Under the pieces are notes generated by a model. That model worked only from the letters and a program-made list of their open reading frames with translations, was not told the DNA's origin and did no database searches. From JBPOFY01 sp049889815 (lineage in GTDB: Bacteria; Verrucomicrobiota; Verrucomicrobiia; Opitutales; Coraliomargaritaceae): DNA of 64,000 nucleotides. This document shows, piece by piece, positions 35,223 through 51,192 of this stretch (positions within the stretch are counted from its first letter, which is position 1; every line of letters starts with the position of its first letter). Both the position numbers and the translations under genes were made by a program. Location of the stretch: NCBI GenBank assembly GCA_049889815.1, contig JBMHCR010000023.1:28825-92824 (forward strand), given 5' to 3'.

Positions 35223-36689
35223 ATGAAGATTAAGAAATTCCTTCTCGCCTTGCTACTTGGTAGCTCGGCGTTTCTGACGGCCGGCTCGCTCGGCGCACAG
35301 GATGCTCCAGTTGAAGAAGTCGTGGAAGCTGTCGATGAGACGGCACTTGCCGCTGCCACCGAACTCGCTCTAGCACCCGCTTTAGCAGCCGCCGCCGCTG
35401 GCGATGAAAATGCTGCCGACTACATCGCAATGGTCGAAGCTCAAGGCTCCGGGGCATACGCTTTCGACTTTTTCACAACTTCTATGTTGTGGACAGTGAT
35501 CGCAGCAGCACTCGTATTCGTCATGCACCTCGGCTTCGCAACACTTGAAGCTGGTCTAACACAATCTAAGAATACCGTTAACATTCTTTTTAAGAATGTT
35601 TTCATCATCTGCATCGGTCTTCTGACTTACGCCGCTATTGGTTTTAATACTCACTACCCTTGCGGATCGTGGATCATTGAGAACGTTCTTGCACTCAACG
35701 GACCACTTAGCGTGGGTAATGTCGACGACACTTGGGGATACGGTGGTCTCAGTCTTGCAATGACCGGTTACGGTGACTTCATCTTCCAAGCTATGTTCGC
35801 TGCGACAGCCGCTACCATCGTCTCTGGTGCGGTTGCAGAACGCGTCAAGCTTGGCGCATTCATGATCTTCGCGACACTGCTTGTAGCATTTGCTTACCCA
35901 ATGGTTGGTGCATGGCACTGGGGTGAAGGTTGGCTGAATCAAATGGACAATGCATTCTATGACTTTGCTGGTTCGACAGTTGTCCACGCTTTTGGTGGTT
36001 TCGCAGCACTTGCCTGTGTGCTCCTTCTCGGACCACGCGCTGGCAAGTATGTTGACGGACGCATCAAGCCAATCCTTGGCCACAGTATGCCACTCGCAAC
36101 GATCGGTGTTTTCCTTCTCTTTCTCGGTTGGTTCGGCTTCAACGGTGGGTCCGTTCTCTCAGCAAACCCAGCTGGTGTCGGTCTTGTTTTTGTGACAACT
36201 GCTCTTGCTGCGGCTGCTGGTGGACTCGCCTCTATCATCGTATCAATGATTTTCCTAAAGAAGCCCGACCTTTCCATGTCACTCAACGGCATCCTAGCAG
36301 GCCTCGTAGGTATAACAGCTGGTGCTGACGCAATGGGTCCATGGGCTGCAGTTATTGTTGGCGCTATTGCCGGCGTGATCGTTGTGTTCTCCATCATCTT
36401 TTTCGACAAGATCAAGATCGACGACCCAGTAGGTGCGATCTCTGTTCACGGAGTTTGCGGAATTTGGGGCACACTAGCCGTCGCCTTCTTTGGTGGCGCA
36501 AGCTTGGCCTCTCAACTTATCGGTGCAGTATCTGTTTCAGTTGCAGCATTCGTCTTCTCGGTCATCGTCTTCGGTATCCTCAAGGCAACAATCGGAGTCC
36601 GCGTATCCGCTGAAGAAGAGGCTGAAGGTCTCGATATCGGTGAGCACGGTCAAGAAGCCTATCCTGACTTCGCGGGCAGCTCACGCTAA
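35223..36689 (+). CDS. amtB: Ammonium transporter (Amt family), copy 1
   Basis: Amt proteins are trimeric inner-membrane channels for ammonium. This 488-residue copy has a signal peptide (about 1-25), an alanine- and acid-rich linker to about residue 80, then eleven membrane helices. The twin-histidine pore is intact: DFAGSTVVHAFGG (first His) and ISVHGVCGIWG (second His), and the conserved Asp of the DFAG motif is present. The ordering FATLEAGLTQSKN after the first helix resembles cyanobacterial-type Amt1. It is followed after 44 bp by glnK, the PII protein that plugs the channel, and both end at the terminator 37101-37130. A sigma-54-like promoter precedes it. Confidence 0.94.
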   Translation: MKIKKFLLALLLGSSAFLTAGSLGAQDAPVEEVVEAVDETALAAATELALAPALAAAAAGDENAADYIAMVEAQGSGAYAFDFFTTSMLWTVIAAALVFVMHLGFATLEAGLTQSKNTVNILFKNVFIICIGLLTYAAIGFNTHYPCGSWIIENVLALNGPLSVGNVDDTWGYGGLSLAMTGYGDFIFQAMFAATAATIVSGAVAERVKLGAFMIFATLLVAFAYPMVGAWHWGEGWLNQMDNAFYDFAGSTVVHAFGGFAALACVLLLGPRAGKYVDGRIKPILGHSMPLATIGVFLLFLGWFGFNGGSVLSANPAGVGLVFVTTALAAAAGGLASIIVSMIFLKKPDLSMSLNGILAGLVGITAGADAMGPWAAVIVGAIAGVIVVFSIIFFDKIKIDDPVGAISVHGVCGIWGTLAVAFFGGASLASQLIGAVSVSVAAFVFSVIVFGILKATIGVRVSAEEEAEGLDIGEHGQEAYPDFAGSSR

Positions 36690-36733
36690 GTTTCGCCTAG
36701 CCAATTAACCATCAAACCATATATTACATTACT

Positions 36734-37072
36734 ATGAAATTGGTCAAAGCAATCATCAAGCCCTTCAAACTTGAAGAGGTCAAAGAAGCTCTAGCAGATA
36801 TCGGCATCGAAGGTATGACTGTTACAGAAGTAAAGGGATTCGGTCGCCAGAAAGGTCACACCGAAATCTACCGCGGCAGCGAATACACCGTGGACTTCCT
36901 TCCAAAGGTCATGATCGAGATCGTCGTTGACGACGCTGACTCCGAGAAAACAGCCGACGCTATCGTAAAGGCAGCGAAGACTGGTAAGATCGGTGACGGT
37001 AAGGTCTTCATCATCCCGGTCGACAGTGCAGTTCGTATCCGCACTGACGAGTCCGGCTCTGAAGCCCTCTAA
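36734..37072 (+). CDS. glnK: PII nitrogen regulatory protein GlnK/GlnB, copy 1
   Basis: PII trimers sense ATP/ADP, 2-oxoglutarate and (via modification) glutamine, and GlnK blocks AmtB when nitrogen is plentiful. The 112-residue protein is full length. The start MKLVKAIIKPFKLEEVKEAL is canonical, the T-loop carries Y51 in EIYRGSEYTVDF (the uridylylation site), and the C-terminal signatures KAAKTGKIGDGKVF and AVRIRTDE are intact. It follows amtB copy 1. Its T-loop (KGFGRQKGHTEIYRGSEYTV) is identical to that of the second copy, while other regions differ. Confidence 0.95.
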   Translation: MKLVKAIIKPFKLEEVKEALADIGIEGMTVTEVKGFGRQKGHTEIYRGSEYTVDFLPKVMIEIVVDDADSEKTADAIVKAAKTGKIGDGKVFIIPVDSAVRIRTDESGSEAL

Positions 37073-37100
37073 GCCTAACTTAGAGTTTATTCTTACATCA

Positions 37101-37130
37101 ACGGCCACCCGCACGGGTGGCCGTTTTTTT
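37101..37130 (+). terminator. Terminator of amtB-glnK unit 1
   Basis: A perfect 10-bp stem ACGGCCACCC/GGGTGGCCGT (37101-37110 and 37115-37124) with a 4-base loop is followed by seven T. It begins 28 bp after the glnK stop. Confidence 0.93.
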
Positions 37131-37245
37131 GTGCCCAGACACAATCCCGCATAGGAATCGTTTGCGACACATCTCCCAAAGCTAGTGATTTCATTCATAA
37201 AAAAACTGGACGCGCGGTCTCACCTGAAGATGCTTGTCACCACCT

Positions 37246-37262
37246 CAAGACGTATCGTCTTG
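37246..37262 (+). other. Short palindrome in the leader of amtB copy 2
   Basis: CAAGACG-TAT-CGTCTTG is a perfect 7-bp inverted repeat with a 3-base centre, ending 19 bp before the amtB start. It could be a small mRNA hairpin near the ribosome-binding region or a protein-binding site. No sigma-54 match was found in 37131-37281. Confidence 0.4.
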
Positions 37263-37281
37263 CTACCAAAACAACCTACCT

Positions 37282-38631
37282 ATGAAGAAACTACTCAGTA
37301 TAGTCAGCTTTCTTGCGCTATTTTGTGCACAAGGAGCTCTTTTCGCCGACGAGAATCTCGTCGACCAAACATCAGGAGCCATCACGGCAGCGGCCGAAAC
37401 CGCAGAAGCGATCGCAGACACCGCCACCCTTAGCTCTGGCAACACCGCATGGATGCTCACAGCCACAGTGCTGGTACTTTTCATGACCTTGCCCGGACTC
37501 GCACTTTTCTACGGCGGTCTCGTGCGCGCGCAAAACCTCCTTTCAGTGCTGATGCACTGTTTTGCCATCGCATGTCTGGCATCAGTCCTCTGGGTTGCAG
37601 GCCTCTACAGCATTGCCTTCGCAGATGGCTGCGAATGGTTTGGCAGCCTCGAGCACTTCGGACTCAAAGGCATCACCGCGGACAGCCTTGCTGGAGATAT
37701 TCCCGAAACTGTTTTCATCATGTTCCAAATGACCTTCGCGATCATTACACCGGGACTCATCGTAGGTGCTTTTGTAGAGCGTATGAAGTTCACTGCTGTG
37801 CTACTCTTTAGTGCGCTCTGGCTTATTCTTGTTTACGCTCCTGTGACTCACTGGGTATGGGGCGGCGGCTGGCTCTTTGAAATGGGCACGATCGACCTCG
37901 CTGGTGGTATCGTGGTCCACGCCACTGCAGGTATTTCAGCATTGCTATTGGCAAAATTCGTAGGCCCTCGCGACGGATTCCCTAAGAAATTGCATGTGCC
38001 ACACAGCCCCGGCTTGGTTATGGTCGGTGCGTCCATGCTCTGGGTTGGTTGGTTCGGCTTTAACGCCGGTAGTCAACTGGCAGCCAACGAAGCAGCTGGT
38101 ATGACAATGCTAGTCACACATATTTCCGCAGCCGTAGCTAGTTTGACATGGATGTCGATCGAGTGGATCAAAACCGGTAAGCCCGGCCTTGTTGGTATCG
38201 TAACCGGTATGGTCGCTGGCCTGGCAACTATCACACCAGCTTCCGGCAATGTCGGACCTTTAGGGGCAATCCTGCTCGGTTTCCTCGCTGGCGTTGTCTG
38301 CTACTTCATGTGTGGCTTCGTAAAAGGTAAGCTTAAAATCGACGATACCCTCGACGTTTTTGCCGTTCACGGTGTCGGTGGAATCATGGGTACCCTGCTC
38401 GTGGCCGTATTTGGAACCGCCGCCTTCGGTGGTAGCGGAGTCGAAGATGTCGCAGGACAGTTGAAAACCCAAGCAATTGCACTCGGGGCTGTCGTCGCAT
38501 GGTCTGCTGTGGCAACCGTTATCGTGATTTTCATCTGCAAGTTCACAACTGGACTCCGTGCAGATGCAGAAACCGAATTCACTGGACTCGACCAAGCTGA
38601 ACACGGCGAAACTGCGTATACACTCGAATAG
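37282..38631 (+). CDS. amtB: Ammonium transporter (Amt family), copy 2
   Basis: This 449-residue second Amt has a cleavable signal peptide (about 1-21, SFLALFCAQGALFA) and a short linker, then a full set of helices beginning GNTAWMLTATVLVLFMTLPG and then LALFYGGLVRAQN, the classical AmtB start. The pore histidines are in DLAGGIVVHATAG and FAVHGVGGIMG. It is closer in motif style to proteobacterial AmtB than copy 1 is, so the two are probably not a recent duplication. I chose the ATG at 37282; the open frame upstream adds 16 residues with no signal-peptide character. It is followed by a second glnK after 75 bp. Confidence 0.94.
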   Translation: MKKLLSIVSFLALFCAQGALFADENLVDQTSGAITAAAETAEAIADTATLSSGNTAWMLTATVLVLFMTLPGLALFYGGLVRAQNLLSVLMHCFAIACLASVLWVAGLYSIAFADGCEWFGSLEHFGLKGITADSLAGDIPETVFIMFQMTFAIITPGLIVGAFVERMKFTAVLLFSALWLILVYAPVTHWVWGGGWLFEMGTIDLAGGIVVHATAGISALLLAKFVGPRDGFPKKLHVPHSPGLVMVGASMLWVGWFGFNAGSQLAANEAAGMTMLVTHISAAVASLTWMSIEWIKTGKPGLVGIVTGMVAGLATITPASGNVGPLGAILLGFLAGVVCYFMCGFVKGKLKIDDTLDVFAVHGVGGIMGTLLVAVFGTAAFGGSGVEDVAGQLKTQAIALGAVVAWSAVATVIVIFICKFTTGLRADAETEFTGLDQAEHGETAYTLE

Positions 38632-38706
38632 TCAACTTGGTTATTCTTAAATTACGTGATCGAACCATCGACATGCGCAAACTAACTATCTAAATTTTCA
38701 AATGTT

Positions 38707-39045
38707 ATGAAACTTATCAAAGCAATCGTTAAGCCTTTCAAACTCGATGAAGTTAAAGAGGCACTATCAGAGGTCGGCGTCACCGGCCTCACAGCAACCG
38801 AGGTAAAAGGATTCGGTCGCCAAAAAGGGCACACAGAAATCTACCGTGGCAGTGAATACACTGTCGACTTCCTTCCAAAAACAATGATTGAGACTGTGGT
38901 CGACGATCAGGAGGTAGAAGCCGCAGTAGAAGCCATCGTCAAGGCAGCGAAAACCGGCAAAATCGGCGACGGTAAAGTCTTTGTGCTGCCCGTTGAAAAG
39001 GCCATTCGCATCCGCACGGACGAAGAAGACAGCGAAGCGCTGTAA
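38707..39045 (+). CDS. glnK: PII nitrogen regulatory protein GlnK/GlnB, copy 2
   Basis: A second full-length 112-residue PII with MKLIKAIVKPFKLDEVKEAL, Y51 in the T-loop and TGKIGDGKVFVLPVEKAIRI. It differs from copy 1 mainly in residues 22-31 and 60-78, outside the T-loop, so the partner surface is preserved. It probably pairs with the Amt directly upstream, though the two PII could form mixed trimers. A strong terminator follows at 39074-39103. Confidence 0.95.
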   Translation: MKLIKAIVKPFKLDEVKEALSEVGVTGLTATEVKGFGRQKGHTEIYRGSEYTVDFLPKTMIETVVDDQEVEAAVEAIVKAAKTGKIGDGKVFVLPVEKAIRIRTDEEDSEAL

Positions 39046-39073
39046 CTGACCGAACAATCGACGCTTTTAAAAT

Positions 39074-39103
39074 GGCCATCCGCAGGGGTGGCCGTTTTTT
39101 TTT
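39074..39103 (+). terminator. Terminator of amtB-glnK unit 2
   Basis: GGCCATCC/GGGTGGCC (39074-39081 and 39086-39093; one T-G pair) with loop GCAG is followed by a G and nine T (39095-39103). It resembles the first unit's terminator in sequence. Confidence 0.9.
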
Positions 39104-39252
39104 AGCGACCGACATTTGACCTCAAGCTCGGCAGATCACAATCTACGAATCCATGTTTTCAGGAACCACATCCACAGACACCCAATTCTCGATAGGGTCT
39201 GAGCGATCTAAAGATGTGACACGCAGAATCTACACAGATGGCAGTCATCCCA

Positions 39253-39269
39253 TACAATTGACAATTGTA
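39253..39269. promoter_or_regulatory. Operator-like palindrome upstream of the aldo/keto reductase
   Basis: TACAATTG-A-CAATTGTA is a perfect 8-bp inverted repeat about 80 bp before the gene. It overlaps a TTGACA (39258-39263) that could be a -35 box, so a dimeric repressor binding here would block transcription. No good -10 at 17 bp was seen, so the promoter part is uncertain. Confidence 0.4.
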
Positions 39270-39348
39270 GGCTAACACTACTGCGAAATACCACCCGCCC
39301 TAGAAAGCACTTTCACTGAAGCAAACACCTACTTTAGTAGCACATACA

Positions 39349-40527
39349 ATGAAGATCCGTAATCAACGCAATCCCATGCAATACCGCCGCTTCGGTAAAA
39401 CCGAAAAGTGGCTCTCCAACATCACTCTAGGTGGAATGCGCTACCACGGCGGCTGGGATGCTCCAAAAGACAAGCCGACAACCAAGATGATCGATCAATG
39501 CGCCGAGGTCACTGCCAAGGCATTTGAATGTGGCATCAACCATATCGAGACTGCTCACGGCTATGGCAAAAGCGAGCACTGCTACGGCATCGCACTGAAC
39601 GACGTGTTAAAGACGCCACGCGAAAGTTACCACTTTATGACCAAGGGGCGGGCTAGCACTGCAGAACAAATGCGCCGCACGGTTGAGGAACAACTTGCAG
39701 CTCTTAAAATGGACTATATTGATCTCTACGGCTGGCACGGAATCAACACGACTGCCGACATCGCCACCGCGACGGCTAGAGGCGGCCCTGTAGAGGAGCT
39801 CCTAAAAATGCGTGAGGAAGGGATCATCGGCGACGTGGGATTCTCCACCCATGGCCCCGTCGAGGTGATCATCGACGCACTGGCCACAGGCTTTTTCAGC
39901 TTCTTGAACGTCCACTACTACTATTTCAATCAACGCAACCGTGGCGCAGTCGACTACGCAGCCGCAAAAGATATCGGAGTCTTCATCATCTCACCCAACG
40001 ACAAAGGTGGCAAACTATACCAGCCTTCGGAGAAACTCAGTCGACTTTGCGCGCCTCTCACCCCAATTCAATTCAACGCGCGCTGGTGCCTCGCACATTC
40101 TCAGATTCAAACACTCTGCTTCGGTATGACAGAGATGAACCACTTCGATGAGATGCTTGGCACCTTCCCGTATGAACGCCCCCTCTCGAGACAAGATCTC
40201 GAGATCGCGCACAGGATGAACGGTGCAATCCTGGATCACCCCGAAAGCAGCTGGGATGGCTTTGAGATGCTCGGCGATCCATCTGGCATCAACATTCCTG
40301 AGGTTCTTCGTATGCGCCGCATGTGGAAGTGCTACGACCAAACTAGCTTCCCTAAAATGCGCTACAACATGTTCGAAGCGCACGGCGATTGGCACCCCGG
40401 TTGTTTTGCATCGCCCGACGCGGTTGCCAAAATAGACTCAACAAAGGTACCGACTTCAATTGATTTAAAAGCTGCCATGTCGGAGATGCACGACCGTTTC
40501 TACGATCCAGACAGCACAGAGTTTTAA
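39349..40527 (+). CDS. Aldo/keto reductase
   Basis: The 392-residue protein is an NADPH-type aldo/keto reductase barrel. It has RRFGKTEKWLSNITLGGMRY, the active-site stretch GINHIETAHGYGKSEHCYG with the catalytic tyrosine, a lysine in HFMTKGR, DYIDLYGWHGIN with the histidine, and GVFIISPNDKGG. The tetrad aspartate (usually FFDTA or YIDTA) is a glutamate here (HIETA); I recall the same in a subgroup of bacterial AKRs. The C-terminal extension of about 90 residues (RMRRMWKCYDQTSFPKMRY onwards) is typical of that subgroup, but I see no ferredoxin CxxC motifs. The ATG at 39349 or the one nine codons later (MQYRRFG) could be the start. The gene is monocistronic. Confidence 0.85.
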   Translation: MKIRNQRNPMQYRRFGKTEKWLSNITLGGMRYHGGWDAPKDKPTTKMIDQCAEVTAKAFECGINHIETAHGYGKSEHCYGIALNDVLKTPRESYHFMTKGRASTAEQMRRTVEEQLAALKMDYIDLYGWHGINTTADIATATARGGPVEELLKMREEGIIGDVGFSTHGPVEVIIDALATGFFSFLNVHYYYFNQRNRGAVDYAAAKDIGVFIISPNDKGGKLYQPSEKLSRLCAPLTPIQFNARWCLAHSQIQTLCFGMTEMNHFDEMLGTFPYERPLSRQDLEIAHRMNGAILDHPESSWDGFEMLGDPSGINIPEVLRMRRMWKCYDQTSFPKMRYNMFEAHGDWHPGCFASPDAVAKIDSTKVPTSIDLKAAMSEMHDRFYDPDSTEF

Positions 40528-40583
40528 AGATATTTTTGCTTCCTGATTTGAACCTAGAGAGAATGTGTTAACCTTCTAGTGAT

Positions 40584-41057
40584 ATGGCGAAAGTAAGCAT
40601 TCAACTCATCGAAAAACTGCGAGAGACCGCCTCGAACCTGGAGTCTGGGGCCAATTACAGTTGGGGACATGTCGCTCGGTGCAATTGTGGTCATCTGGCG
40701 CAAAGCCTACTCACGCTTTCTAATCAAGACATCTACCAGGCGGCCCAGACCTGTGGACTCGACGAATGGACAGAGTTTGCGAATGAATACTGCCCCGCTA
40801 GCGGCCGCCCCATGGATGAGATTATGGATGCAATGTTTGCGGTTGGTCTTGAGCTTAAGGACATCCATGAACTCGAGTATCTCTCCAATCGTGAAATCCT
40901 TAATGCCCTACCAGGGGGGTTTCGTTATCTCGAAAAAGGGAAACGCGAAAACACCGCGCTGTATATGCGGACCTGGGCCTCGTTGCTAGAACTAAAGCTG
41001 AAAAGCCAAACAAGCGCAGTTTCGGAACTTCTCGCAACAAGCCCTTGCATTCGCTAG
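40584..41057 (+). CDS. Conserved uncharacterised protein with CNCGH motif
   Basis: The 157-residue protein starts MAKVSIQLIEKLRETASNLE and contains YSWGHVARCNCGHLAQSLLT, DEWTEFANEYCPASGRPMDE, LEYLSNREILNAL and a helical end. I recall similar proteins in Bacteroidota with the same WGHxxxCNCGHLAQ and YCPxSG motifs, annotated only as hypothetical. The CxCGH and the later cysteine could bind a metal. It has no signal peptide, so it should be cytoplasmic. It lies 56 bp after the aldo/keto reductase and ends before a shared bidirectional terminator. No function is proposed. Confidence 0.75.
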   Translation: MAKVSIQLIEKLRETASNLESGANYSWGHVARCNCGHLAQSLLTLSNQDIYQAAQTCGLDEWTEFANEYCPASGRPMDEIMDAMFAVGLELKDIHELEYLSNREILNALPGGFRYLEKGKRENTALYMRTWASLLELKLKSQTSAVSELLATSPCIR

Positions 41058-41075
41058 TATTTAAGCCGAGGTCGC

Positions 41076-41109
41076 AAAAAAAGAGCCGCTCCTCGTGGAA
41101 CGGCTCTTT
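41076..41109. terminator. Bidirectional terminator between the CNCGH gene and rpoC
   Basis: A 9-bp stem AAAGAGCCG/CGGCTCTTT (41080-41088 and 41101-41109) has a T run on the minus strand (A tract 41076-41082 on the plus strand), ending the rpoBC operon, and a shorter TTTG on the plus side for the converging gene. Confidence 0.88.
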
Positions 41110-41134
41110 GTGTAAATAAACGCTAAAAGCTATC

Positions 41135-45373
<4,239 letters not shown>

Positions 45374-45417
45374 TTAGTAAAACCTCTTTTTAAAATTATC
45401 GGTTATCAGTGGTATCC

Positions 45418-49203
<3,786 letters not shown>

Positions 49204-49276
49204 AATGAGGATGTCGGGATGACGGTGATTGACTGGTTATAAACTGGGGATCGCCGAGTGTGATCAGCGGAAAGAC

Positions 49277-49321
49277 AAAAACAGCTAGGCGAGGCTCACC
49301 CGATTGGGATGAGCTCACCTA
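49277..49321 (-). terminator. Attenuator-like hairpin between rplL and rpoB
   Basis: On the minus strand TAGGTGAGCTCATCCC pairs with GGGTGAGCCTCGCCTA (arms 49306-49321 and 49286-49301) around AATC, about 15 pairs with one bulge and one G-U. It is followed by GCTG and TTTTT (49277-49281). It sits 46 bp after rplL and 73 bp before rpoB, the same place as the partial attenuator of the E. coli operon, so it probably lowers rpoBC transcription relative to ribosomal proteins. Confidence 0.75.
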
Positions 49322-49367
49322 ACTGTGAAAATGTGAAACGATTAAAGATAATTCGGGTGTCCCGTGA

Positions 49368-49754
<387 letters not shown>

Positions 49755-49779
49755 GATGTTTTACCTTTCAATGGTTAGC

Positions 49780-49796
49780 ATCCCGAGAGTCGGGAT
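49780..49796 (-). other. Hairpin just upstream of rplL
   Basis: ATCCCGA-CTC-TCGGGAT (minus strand) is a perfect 7-bp stem with a 3-base loop, 25 bp before the rplL ATG. It could affect L12 translation initiation or be an mRNA processing site. Confidence 0.5.
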
Positions 49797-49848
49797 ATTT
49801 AAGGAGTTTGTTCCCCCTAACCTTATATTTATGTGGTTGTTGTGTAAA

Positions 49849-49880
49849 TGGCCGCCGCCTCAGGCATGAAACGGCGGCCA
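49849..49880 (-). other. GC-rich hairpin after rplJ
   Basis: TGGCCGCCG/CGGCGGCCA (9 perfect pairs, arms 49849-49857 and 49872-49880) starts 22 bp after the rplJ stop. Only TTTACAC follows on the minus strand, so it is at most a partial terminator. A role in mRNA processing between rplJ and rplL is plausible. Confidence 0.5.
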
Positions 49881-49902
49881 AAAGTGTAATCCTGTATTTC
49901 GG

Positions 49903-50421
49903 TTACTCGCCGTTTTCTGCACGAACTTTCGCCTGCAGAACGTTGACAAGACCTTGCGGAACTGCGTTGACGACGCGAACGAAGCCAGTTGCAGGTTGTG
50001 AGAGCAAACCAAGAAGTTGCGCACGAAGGGATTCGATACCTGGAAGTTTCGCGAGTGCTTCGATTTCTTCCTTCGTGAGGGCGCGGTCATTAAGGATACC
50101 GGCCTTCATTTCGACCTTTTCCTTCTTCTTAAAGAATTCACCGATCAACTTCGCGACACCGGATGGATTGTCGCCACCGATAACGATCGCTGTCTGACCG
50201 GTCAGGTACTCGCTCATATCAGGGAGGTCCTTAGCCGCTGCAGCAACGCCGAAGATGCTGTTTTTGATGACGTGGAACTCTGCATCGTACTCGGAAAGCT
50301 GTGCACGGAGCTCAGCGATTTCATCCACAGTAATGCGCTCGTAATTCGTAAGATATACGTAATCGGACTTTTCAAGGTGAGTGTTCACCTCTTCAACGAG
50401 ATATTGTTTTTCTGGTCTCAT
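49903..50421 (-). CDS. rplJ: 50S ribosomal protein L10
   Basis: L10 anchors the L12 dimers to the large subunit and, in many bacteria, represses its own mRNA. The 172-residue protein begins MRPEKQYLVEEVNTHLEKSD and shows VIKNSIFGVAAAAKDL, GQTAIVIGGDNPSGVAKLIG and a C-terminal helix that binds L12. The length is normal. It starts 18 bp after rplA; I did not recognise an L10 leader structure in that short gap. Confidence 0.97.
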   Translation of the reverse strand: MRPEKQYLVEEVNTHLEKSDYVYLTNYERITVDEIAELRAQLSEYDAEFHVIKNSIFGVAAAAKDLPDMSEYLTGQTAIVIGGDNPSGVAKLIGEFFKKKEKVEMKAGILNDRALTKEEIEALAKLPGIESLRAQLLGLLSQPATGFVRVVNAVPQGLVNVLQAKVRAENGE

Positions 50422-50439
50422 GTTGTGTAAGCCTCCGTC

Positions 50440-51141
50440 TTATTTATTATAAGGTGCAGCTTCAATGCTGATACCTGGGCTCATCGTAGCACTCACAGAG
50501 AGGCCCTTGATATATTTGCCCTTGTGACTGTCAGGACGTGCGTCGAGCAGTGCCTTGATGGCTGCTTCTGCATTCTCCGCAATTTGCTCGGCAGTGAAGG
50601 AGCGCTTGCCGATGACGACAGCGACGTTTGCAGTCTTGTCCATTTTGAACTCAACGCGACCTGCTTTAACCTGCTTAATGCCCTCTCCGATATCGTCGGT
50701 TACGGTGCCAGATTTTGGATTCGGCATCAACCCGCGTGGCCCGAGGACACGAGCTACCTTACGAACACTCTTCATCGCGCTGGTGGTGGAGATAGCAACG
50801 TCGAAGTCCGTCCATCCGCCTGTGACTTTCTCGATCAAGTCGTCGAGACCGGCCTCATCCGCGCCTGCTTCAAGAGCTTCGGTTGGGTTTTCGGTGAATA
50901 CGATGACACGCACAGTCTTACCGCTACCGTTTGGAAGCTGGAGAGTGCCGCGAACCATCTGATCGCTCTTACGAGGATCCACCGCGAGGTGGGCGTAGAT
51001 TTCAACCGTTTCGTCGAACTTCGCCTTTGGTAGTTTGTTTAATAGCGCAGACGCTTCTTCGACCGAATAGGTCTTCGTAAGGTCAGTCATTTCGACTGCC
51101 GAACGGTAGCGCTTGCTTCCCTTTATTTGCTGGGTGGCCAT
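50440..51141 (-). CDS. rplA: 50S ribosomal protein L1
   Basis: L1 forms the mobile stalk by the E site. The 233-residue protein contains FDETVEIYAHLAVDPRKSDQ, MVRGTLQLPNGSGKTVRVIV, VLGPRGLMPNPKSGTVTDDI, the strongly conserved GRVEFKMDKTANVAVVIGKR, and a C-terminal KGKYIKGLSVSATMSPGI. All are standard. It lies 51 bp after rplK; L1 commonly represses the L11-L1 mRNA by binding its leader, which was not searched for in detail. Confidence 0.97.
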   Translation of the reverse strand: MATQQIKGSKRYRSAVEMTDLTKTYSVEEASALLNKLPKAKFDETVEIYAHLAVDPRKSDQMVRGTLQLPNGSGKTVRVIVFTENPTEALEAGADEAGLDDLIEKVTGGWTDFDVAISTTSAMKSVRKVARVLGPRGLMPNPKSGTVTDDIGEGIKQVKAGRVEFKMDKTANVAVVIGKRSFTAEQIAENAEAAIKALLDARPDSHKGKYIKGLSVSATMSPGISIEAAPYNK

Positions 51142-51192
51142 GGTTTGTATATCTTTTGTGGTTAAAAAAGTCCGGAGTGGACTTCGTTAAAA

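Noticed and set aside
37131..37281. Sigma-54 promoter upstream of amtB copy 2
   Set aside because: None of the GG dinucleotides has GC at the required 10-base distance.
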